Positions 56,425 to 64,000 of a stretch of 64,000 nt of DNA are shown piece after piece; the first letter of the stretch is position 1, and the number at the start of each line of letters is the position of its first letter. The translations under genes were made by a program, and so were the position numbers. The notes beneath the pieces are model-generated. The model did not search any database and had not been told where the DNA came from. It saw nothing but the letters and a program-made list of their open reading frames with translations. Where the stretch lies: assembly GCA_944990035.1 (NCBI GenBank), contig CALYLX010000138.1, forward strand, positions 124,001 through 188,000, written 5' to 3'. Origin of the DNA: Clitopilus passeckerianus (lineage: Eukaryota > Basidiomycota > Agaricomycetes > Agaricales > Entolomataceae).

Positions 56425-56997
56425 TCCTCGTGAAGCGACAAGAAGTGCAATTACCCGTCTTCCAGCATGATGCGTTCATAAAATGTACATGTCTTTTTTT
56501 TGAACTTTTTTGATAACGAAATCGCGCATGATTCTGTTACGACTCGCTTATTGGTTTTACTATACCTTGTTTTATTGATTCAGATTCCCCGATCTTGTAT
56601 ACGGCTGGAGCGGTATACGTAGTGTATCACCGTGCTCTTTACATACCTTACCCCATACCCTGTACTTCTTATAGCTACTTTTGGGCTTCTGATTACCCTT
56701 GTTTTTACGACCACACTCCAGTTACCATGTTGATATGTACACACATCTGTAATGAATTTTATCCTGTGATATCATCTCTTTCTTGATATATTCCCTCATA
56801 ACACTTCTATCGACGGAACTGACATACCAATGTCTCGCAGTAATAAGAAATCCACTTGCGACTGGACTCGCTGCTTTGATAGAAATGCAATAGAATAGTA
56901 ATAAACATGCTTCTAGACAAAGGCCGTGGTGTGTGGTGCTTGTATTTATCAACCTTGACCACCACACTGTTCTCGAAGCCTGCTACGAATGGAGCCC
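56425..56997. other. intergenic, convergent
   Basis: AT-rich 3' flanks of the two neighbours; no gene seen. Confidence 0.55.
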
Positions 56998-59900
56998 CTA
57001 TCGCGCTGAGGCGAAACCTCCAGTTGAAATGCTTTCAGGCAACTGCCCTTCACAGCTATCGACCGCGTTTTTATCTGCGGTGAGGGTGATCTCCACTTCC
57101 CCACCAACCCTGAACACGTCGTAGAAATCGAAATGGCATCTTGATTCTGTTGCCTTCCCATTCACAGTAACGTTCGCGACATACGCAGGAACGCCCGGCG
57201 GGATAACTTTAGCGATAGACTTCTTGGAGTAATTGACGGTAGTGACAGTGGTGCTGACGTTTAGGTAGGAGTTGTGAATGGTGTATTTTGGAATGAATGG
57301 CGAAAGGACCAGGTATTGGGTGCTTGAGGGAACTAAAAACACGTTCAACACCTGAATATCAGATCAAGACCCGCATGATCCTACCTGGATAGAAGCCAAG
57401 AAGATGGAAGGATAATAGCGACGCCATAGCAGCTTGATCATCATTTCCAGGCAGGCCAGCGGGAGCTTCAAAGGCATGTAAGAGGTATGGTTCAAGGACA
57501 AGGACAGGCGGCTCACTGATATCGAAGTGACTGAAAACAACGTCGCGGACACGATCTACTGATTTTGTCGGATGGTCCGCATAATGATATCCAATCGGCG
57601 TCTATAGCAATCAGACTCAGAATCGACTCATATTACTTCAGAAGCAGAAGTAAATACCTGGAAAGAAGGCTCATTTTCTGCCAGATAGTAACCATTCTGA
57701 GCTTGGCCGTCAGCAAGAGTTTGCAAAACGTATTAGAAGTCACTCACATCAAAGAAATGATCAAGGCGCTTCACGAAGGTGTCCTGGAAAGATCGTTTAA
57801 ACAAAACGTCTCACGGCATCATCATAGAAGCTCACGTTGCCGCCCATAAGCTCGATAAGATGCGCGGTATCGTGAGGAGCATACCTAGAGCTCTGTCAGC
57901 ATTGAGACAAACATCAGTGTTGGATTCCCTTACCAGCTATACTCCCAAGCAGATGACTCGTAAAACCCGTTCTGATTGGTGGATTGAAGCGAGCATGCAC
58001 GAGAAGAGTTGGTATCCTTGGGCGAGCAGTCCACAGGGTTGTTGTAGAAGAATGTTCCGTTAGGATAGCGTTTCTGCATAAAGCCTGGTGATATAAATAT
58101 CGAATCAAGATTAAATTGGGTCAGGGAGGAGTCTGGCCGTACCTGTGAATCCGTCACTCTTGACACTAGGGTCCCAAACGTTGCGGTACGACTACATGGC
58201 AGCAAGCGCTCAACATCTGGACTGAGATAGAATAGCATGAACTCACAAGCGAACGGTTTGTGTATTTAGCGACGTCGTCTGCTTTGCCAAGGAGTTGCGC
58301 CACCTGGCGAATGCCGAAATCTTCGAAGGCATACTGTCGGTGCGTCAACAACTGGCTCCAGTTCAGAAAGCCCTACTACACCCACCTCAAGCGTTCTGCT
58401 CCCTTCTCGAGTCTGCCTTCCCGTACTTGAGACGTCGAGCACACCGAAGGGCACGTAACCGTGTTGCCTTTTGAACTATGAGCAACGAACTTGGGCGACA
58501 GGTACGTGCACGTACTTGTATACATTTACCTGTCGTCCTTGAATGTTCCATTCGGGAGGATTGAGTTCTCCGTCGGCCAGCAGGGCACCGTAGAGCTCGT
58601 TGAGGTCGATTCCAAGGTTTGCAGCTTCGTTATGATAGCTAACAGCGAAATGAGAAACGATATTATCCGCGCTAGAACCTATTCCGTTATTAGTTGCAAC
58701 CCAGGGCAATGACGCAGCAGGTAGGATGCTTACCTCCCTGAGTCCATCCGGGCAAGTTATTGGCGCGACATTCGGGCATCCATCCGTTCTTGCGCCAGCC
58801 ATCGATATAAGTATCCACAATTTGAGCAAATTCAACGGGAGAGTGGAGCCCAAGCAGTGGGTAGAAGGTCCTGAACTGTGGCCAAATGTTCAGTGGGCAT
58901 GTCACCTTTTTGTCCATGAGAAGCACCCACAGTGTCCCAGCTGTTTGCGAGGTTGAGATCAGGGGTCTTAAGAACATCAATGCAAACAACATACCTGCAA
59001 TAGAGCGAGTCGAAGTAGAAAGACTTGGTGTCTGCGAATGCGCCCTGTGATTCTCCGGTAGCATTGTTCTGTACCGTGCTATTCAGCCAATACGCAATAC
59101 CCGACCAATGGAGTACCACTTACAGGCGTCAAGAAAGTGCGGTACAACGATGAGTATAACATTTCAGTGACATTCGGAGGTGTGTTCGGAACATCAATTT
59201 CAATCTTGCTGAGCTTTTCCTGCCAGAGAGCCTTTGCTTGTCCAAGAATATCGTCAAAGGAAGATGATCCAACCTCGGTCTCTGCGTTGGCGCAAGCCTG
59301 CTCAACCGACCGGAACGACACTCCAACACGGATAATAATCGGGCTTGTGGGGTCTGCTTTGGCCTGGTAGGAGAAGAGGGCACCAGACTGGTAGACACCG
59401 CCAATGAGGTTGAGGGTGAAGTTGAGGTGGGTTTGGCCAAGTCCTTTCGCGTCTAAGCCGAATCTATGTGAAGAACGTCAGTTAATAGGTACGAGGAGTA
59501 GCGCTTAGGATACCCACGTATCCCCAGTCCAGACTCCGTATTCATCGAGCTTCTGGTTCCCTCCATTGGTAAGGTCGTAGCAGGCAAATGCTTGGTAGTT
59601 ATATCGGCTGGGTCCGAAGCTGTTCACAAGAGGGTCAGGACTAAATGGTGATTTGTCTGCGCTTCGACACAAACCTGGATCCCCAACTACCTCCAATAGT
59701 CACCCTACCTTTGCCAGGGTCTATGTCTAAAGTTCCACCAGCGAAGGAGTTCGGGAGGTCATTGGCTAAGTCCAAGACAAAGTATGGTTTGGATCCTTTG
59801 GGGAAGGTGAATCGTTCGAGGCCAGCGCGTCGGGTGGCAGTTGCTTCTATTTTTATATCGTTATCAAGAGTTTGCGAGAAATATCCGGGGTATGCGTCTA

Positions 59901-60670
59901 TTTGAGATCACAAAAGCTTGTTCAATAACCTCATCCTGGCGATACATGGAATGAGCAAACCATCGGTGTTAGGTTTGCGAAGACGTTCGCGAGCAAGGAG
60001 TGTGGTTGTGCAGGTATCGAATCCATGAGGGCAAAGGAGTGGCATGATTTCAAAGTTTCCGTAGGTTCCTGAAAACTAGGTTCAAATTTGAGTGGGCCCT
60101 CACGAAATATCATTCGTACCCAGAGAAGAGCCCGTGCCACTATCGTGCAGTGGGCTGATACCACGAATCTTCTCCTTAGGATCAGTAATATATCCTGTGC
60201 ATGCATCGTAAGATCATCCAAGAAATGCGAAACAGACAGTTAACCCACCAGCAGGTGCATATCCGGTCAGGTCGGTAGAGAATTTGGCCTTCCCATTTAT
60301 GTCAGTCGATCACGTCCAAGGAGTGGCGCATAATCATCTCACCATTCCGAAGGGTATAGACGCGCCAGGACTAATGAAACGTCTGAGCCGAGTTACTATT
60401 ATGCAGAAGAAAAGTCTCCATACCAAACATCACCGTAGTTGTCTGCGTGCCAAAAAGTTAGACACTGTCTTGGTAGTAACTAAGGCAGACATTACCTGTC
60501 CCAATGAAAGGGTTGACAAAAGCCGTATAATCAGGAGTAGACTGGTTGTTGGCGCTATCGATAGCGGCCATAATCCTCTTTTGCACCTGGGGGGAAGGCT
60601 GAGCAATCACTGGTAAGGACAGAGTCAACGACAGCAGCATTGCTGCCGCCGAAGTGGGAGGAAGAAACAT
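56998..60670 (-). CDS. glycoside hydrolase family 92 exo-alpha-mannosidase, secreted
   Basis: Gene with more than ten exons. The start ATG at 60670 opens the signal peptide MFLPPTSAAAMLLSLTLSLP. GH92 enzymes are calcium-dependent, inverting exo-alpha-mannosidases that trim mannose from glycoproteins or cell-wall mannans. Family parts in order: YTAFVNPFIGTG, GISPLHDSGTGSSLGTYGNF, the beta-sandwich with YFVLDLANDLPNSFAGGTLD, then the (alpha/alpha)6 barrel with EMLYSSLYRTFLTP, FYFDSLYCSWDTFRTFYPLL, GWMPECRANNLPGW, QYAFEDFGIRQVAQLLG and NGFYESSAWEYSWYAPHD (likely catalytic Glu). Then APAGLPGNDDQAAMASLL (catalytic Asp pair) and a C-terminal region ending ISTGGFASAR. Exons follow the family without stops, so it is probably intact. 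Confidence 0.92.
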
Positions 60671-61205
60671 GGTGGGCACTGGCTGAATCAAGGGAAGAAA
60701 GAAATGGCTCAGGTTTATAAGTTTTCAAGACACAGGGAGAAGACAGTCTATCTCAAATTGAGCATATGGAACTCGACCAATTCTGAAAGAAGCCCGAGAT
60801 TATACCTCGTGTTACGGCAGGCGGCGCATCGTCGAAGAAGCCCTAATGCCAGAATTAAAGTCGCTTGTGCGCTGCAGCGTCATCGCGTGATCAGGAGGAT
60901 TGTATTTCTGAGGGTATATACATGTGCTCTATCTTGCCATTTGGGAGGGCGTGGTCTTCTCATTCAATGTTCTACGTCGAGAAGCCCGAGCCCGGCGGTA
61001 TAGCGGCGAATAAGCAGTGGAGCGATGCGAGCAGTCGCTGGAAGGACGACACGTATATCCGCCGCTGTAGCGAATTAACTCAGAGAGCCCGCTGGCAGCC
61101 TTCAGAATTAGTGTGTTTTCATAGTTCGGCTACCGAGATAGGAGAGATCAGGTAAGCAGGCAACGGATGATAGATAGCGACACACCAGAATGGTACCACA
61201 AGTTG
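60671..61205. other. intergenic, promoter of the GH92 gene
   Basis: A TATA-like TATAAAC on the minus strand at about 60715-60721 lies some 45-50 bp before the GH92 start. No gene seen. Confidence 0.5.
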
Positions 61206-61889
61206 TTAGCCACCCTTGTGTGCAATCCTCTGGATAGCCGAAGCGACGAGTTCAAGTCCTTGATCTTCTGACCAGTACTTGATCTCATGTGAGGGCAGCT
61301 TCTGTAGTACATATGCCGCAGGGTCAACCTGGTCACGACCGATTCCCACTCTGAATCTCCAGAAATTGGTATCGTTACCCAGTGCAGCTATTACGCTCCT
61401 AACACCATTGTGACCTTCGGCGGAACCACCCATCCGGATATTCAGAGTTTTGACCTTGTGGGAGAGCGAGTCGGAGATGACAATGAGGGAGCTGTTGGGT
61501 ATTCCAGCGTGACGAGCCACTGCAGCAATGGACGGCCCGGATACATTCATTAGTTGCTCTATACTCCGTTGAGACTTCTGAACAAGTGGAAATCCGTAGG
61601 AGAACTTACTGGATATCATGAGTGTCAAGTCTACCATGGTCCCGTTAATTACAACATCCCCCCTTCCAATATATGCATGCTTCTCATGCTTTGAAGCCCT
61701 TGAGTTTTTCATTTCTATGCCATATCTTAATGCCAAGGCATTAACAATAACTTGACCGACACTGTACAAGGTCAATTAGGCCCTGCGTTCCTCGCAATTG
61801 TCAGAAATAGATACGTACCTATGCCGAGTGAAAGGCATGGGATAATTTCCGAGCCCTGCAACGACCAGCCTTGGAATTTGCACGACCAT
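61206..61889 (-). CDS. peptidyl-tRNA hydrolase, bacterial-type (probably mitochondrial)
   Basis: Exons 61889-61819, 61761-61610 and 61558-61206 join in phase to 191 aa, the usual size. Pth frees tRNA from peptides dropped by ribosomes; the bacterial-type enzyme in fungi serves mitochondria. RLVVAGLGNYPMPFTRHS carries the GLGN motif and the catalytic His; the usual TRHN reads TRHS here. LMISKQLMNVSGPSIAAVAR holds the MNxSG motif. VISDSLSHKVKTLNIRMGGS and AEGHNGVRSVIAALG give the Asp and the GGSAxGHNG segment, followed by RFRVGIGR. The N-terminal targeting part is short. It is head-to-head with the PAQR gene, starts 290 bp apart. Confidence 0.93.
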
Positions 61890-62178
61890 TCTTCTAGGTG
61901 ATAATAAAACGAGAGTGTATGTTAAGGAGTGAGTCAGCGAACTACAGCCATTTTACAGAGAGTGAAAGAGTCAGAGCGCGTCGCTGAGCCCGGAACCTTG
62001 GCTGTCATTAGGAATCCTAAGAGGCTGTGCTGGCCCTTTGCTTAGTCATTCGGATCCCAGGACAAATTCTCCGAACAGTGGACCCCTTGATGGCTTGAAA
62101 ACGTTCGATGAAAATCAGGTGAAGTCTCCTAGGACACTGCCGCTTTCTAGTTATCTGCCACCATCATCGTCTGGAACG
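61890..62178. promoter_or_regulatory. putative bidirectional promoter between PTH and PAQR genes
   Basis: 289 bp separate the two divergent ATGs. No clear TATA box is seen. The open plus-strand frame from 62038 has no ATG before 62179. Confidence 0.5.
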
Positions 62179-64000
62179 ATGAGCTGCAATACTACAGAAA
62201 TGACGACCGCGACGACTTCCTCTCTTGCCCCACCACCCTCCGTAGCGCGCTCTCGACGCGCTCGACGTCGGTCGTCAGCCGCACCGCGAACTAAGCCGGC
62301 TGTCAAGTTGAACATATGCAAACCTCTCCCACTCACGCTTGAGGCCCTTGACCTCCCTTCAGCCTCACCAATAGAGACATTGGCCACGTTACGATTTTTA
62401 GTTCTCTCCTACCTGGCACACCTTGAAGAGCAATTGTCCAATTCCGAATCACCAAGCTCCGAAGAGGATGCCAAGGATGTACCCGACGTCCAGGTTGATG
62501 ACGGGGCACAGTGGGCTCGCACTGCGCTTCAAATCTTGGAAGAAATTCGCGATGATGTGAGCGCACACCTCCCCGACTTCCCTCACGTCGCAGACATTTC
62601 TCGGATGGAGAACTTCGTTAAATCCCACCTACCGGACTTGCCTATTGTTCCTGGCTTTGACGAAATGCGCTCACGCCTACCTGACATGGCTGAAATGCGC
62701 ACCCATCTTCCAGACATGCCACACCTCCCTGATATGCCAGAGATGTTGTCTGAAATGCGCACGAAACTCGACGACGTGCGTTCACGATTTCACGAAATGG
62801 ATTTCCTAAAGACTCCACTTTCATATGTTCCTACACTATCGGACCATATGAACAACCTGCACTCGCATCTCTCGTCGATGGACCTAGGGAACCCTCCAAT
62901 GACTCCCCGAGTAGTCATTTCTGATTTCTTGGACGCCCTCGTGTCATCAGACCTCGTGCAGGATTTAATCAATAACGGCACTACAGAAATCAGCCGCGCA
63001 GAGGAAGCGATTGAGCAAGCTGCCAGAGACGTCACGGATGCCGTCCGCCGCTCGCTTCAGGGCGTGAAGCTCATCCAATATTCTGACCTTCCTGAAGAAT
63101 GGAAGAATAACCCTTTCGTCACCCATGGATACAGGTCTGTCTCGAACGTGCCTAAACTCGATTGTGGCACTAACCCTTTCACAGGTTCATACCTCTTGAG
63201 AAGTGGCCACTGATTATTATGTCTCTATTCGCATTGCACAATGAAACACGTGCGTCCCCCTTCATTCCTCACGTTCGACCTATCTGACAGATCCGAATAG
63301 TTAATATTCATACTCACCTGGTTCCTTTCCTTCTTTGGGGCTGGCAATCGCTCTCAGCTCTCGGTTCAGACTACCATATCGATACGCCTGAACGTTTGTT
63401 CATGTGTTTTGCCCTGCTCTGCTTGTTCACCAGTGCCTTGTGGCACACCATGGCAGGGTGCGCTCACCACAAGAGCATGGATCTCTGCGCGAGGATTGAC
63501 TACATCGGTATTGGATGGTGATTATCTCGTTTCATCGCTTCGGATCAAGGGCTGATCAGGTCTTCCACAAACAGGCTCATCAGCGCAAGTGTTGGAACTG
63601 TGGTGTATTATGGATACCAGTGCCATCCGAATCTGGGCTACGTATTCCTTGGTTGTTGTTTCGCCACTGGCCTTGCGGGCAACGTGTTCCCCTTCATGGA
63701 TTGGTTCAACGACAAAGAATACCGAGTATGTCAACTCCTCCATCACACTAGAGACTCTTCGTTTACCAGCCTTCCTCTCCAGCACATCCGGATCATGTTC
63801 TTCCTCGGTCTTGCCTTCTCTGCCATCGCACCGCTAGCTGGAATTGCTTTCCTCTATTCGGCTGGAGAAATGGCCCGTTTCATAGGTATGTTCCTTGCCC
63901 TTTACTGTCTTCCGCCATCAAACTTAATTCGACACCCTCAGCGCCCGTTGTGCCTTCCTTGGTTTCATACGTCGTCGGTTTGCTGTTTTACGCTCTTCAC
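62179..64000 (+). CDS. PAQR/ADIPOR-like seven-helix membrane protein (3' end outside window)
   Basis: Exons 62179-63134, 63185-63249, 63301-63517, 63575-63725, 63783-63885 and 63942-64000+ join in phase. The first 300 or so residues are a soluble extension with repeated LPDM/LPDF units and Met-rich helices. The PAQR core then starts: NPFVTHGYR|FIPLEKWPL, SLFALHNETLNIHTHLVPFL, CLFTSALWHTMAGCAHHKS (metal-binding His), ARIDYIGIGWLISASVGTVV, GYVFLGCCFATGLAGNVF, MFFLGLAFSAIAPLAGIAFL. Family members (fungal Izh proteins, adiponectin receptors) are membrane hydrolase-like proteins linked to lipid and zinc homeostasis. The remaining helices and the distal His motif lie beyond base 64000. Confidence 0.9.

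Noticed and set aside
1..64000. CRISPR arrays, operons, ribosome binding sites
   Set aside because: The window is eukaryotic nuclear DNA with spliceosomal introns; no direct-repeat arrays were seen.

Overview
The window looks like nuclear DNA of a mushroom-forming basidiomycete (Agaricomycetes). Genes are intron-dense, with 45-65 nt introns (GT..AG, several micro-exons), on both strands, without operons. The gene content fits: a copper radical (glyoxal) oxidase, a DUF6535 membrane protein, a GH92 mannosidase, and many small genes with no recognisable relatives. Exon boundaries were read by hand from splice signals and frame. Models whose exon lengths sum to a multiple of three and rebuild a known family are the most secure.

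Layout. 1-8.2 kb: glyoxal oxidase (5' cut by the window edge), an uncharacterised gene, two small secreted-protein genes built from micro-exons, acetoacetyl-CoA synthetase and a small membrane protein. 8.2-12.1 kb: the ER GTPase SEY1 and the RNA polymerase subunit RPB10. 12.5-14.1 kb: two paralogous six-cysteine secreted peptides. 14.8-16.9 kb: an F-box/LRR-like protein. 17-32 kb: a cluster of six clear paralogs (A, B, C, D, E, G), a seventh with an altered start (F) and a distant relative (H). They encode about 165-240 aa proteins of unknown function. The cluster is interrupted by the cell-fusion gene PRM1 and a small Cys-motif gene. 33.5 kb: tRNA-Glu(UUC). 34-38 kb: a protein kinase and a quinone-oxidoreductase-like enzyme. 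41.3-43.8 kb: a long disordered protein ending in an HSP20-like domain. 46.4-52.5 kb: a DUF6535 protein, a coiled-coil plus beta-trefoil-like protein, and an uncharacterised gene. 52.9-64 kb: a large Ser/Pro/Gly-rich membrane-anchored protein, GH92 alpha-mannosidase, mitochondrial-type peptidyl-tRNA hydrolase, and a PAQR/ADIPOR-like membrane protein cut by the right edge.

The strongest unusual signals are as follows. First, the 17-32 kb paralog cluster, where fast-diverging proteins keep recognisable core promoters (a 54 bp block shared by D and E) and a distal 16 bp element. Second, a secreted peptide family whose 14 nt and 7 nt micro-exons and intron phases are identical in two copies 9 kb apart, although one copy has lost four of six cysteines. 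I could run no database search, so 'unknown' means not recognised by eye.
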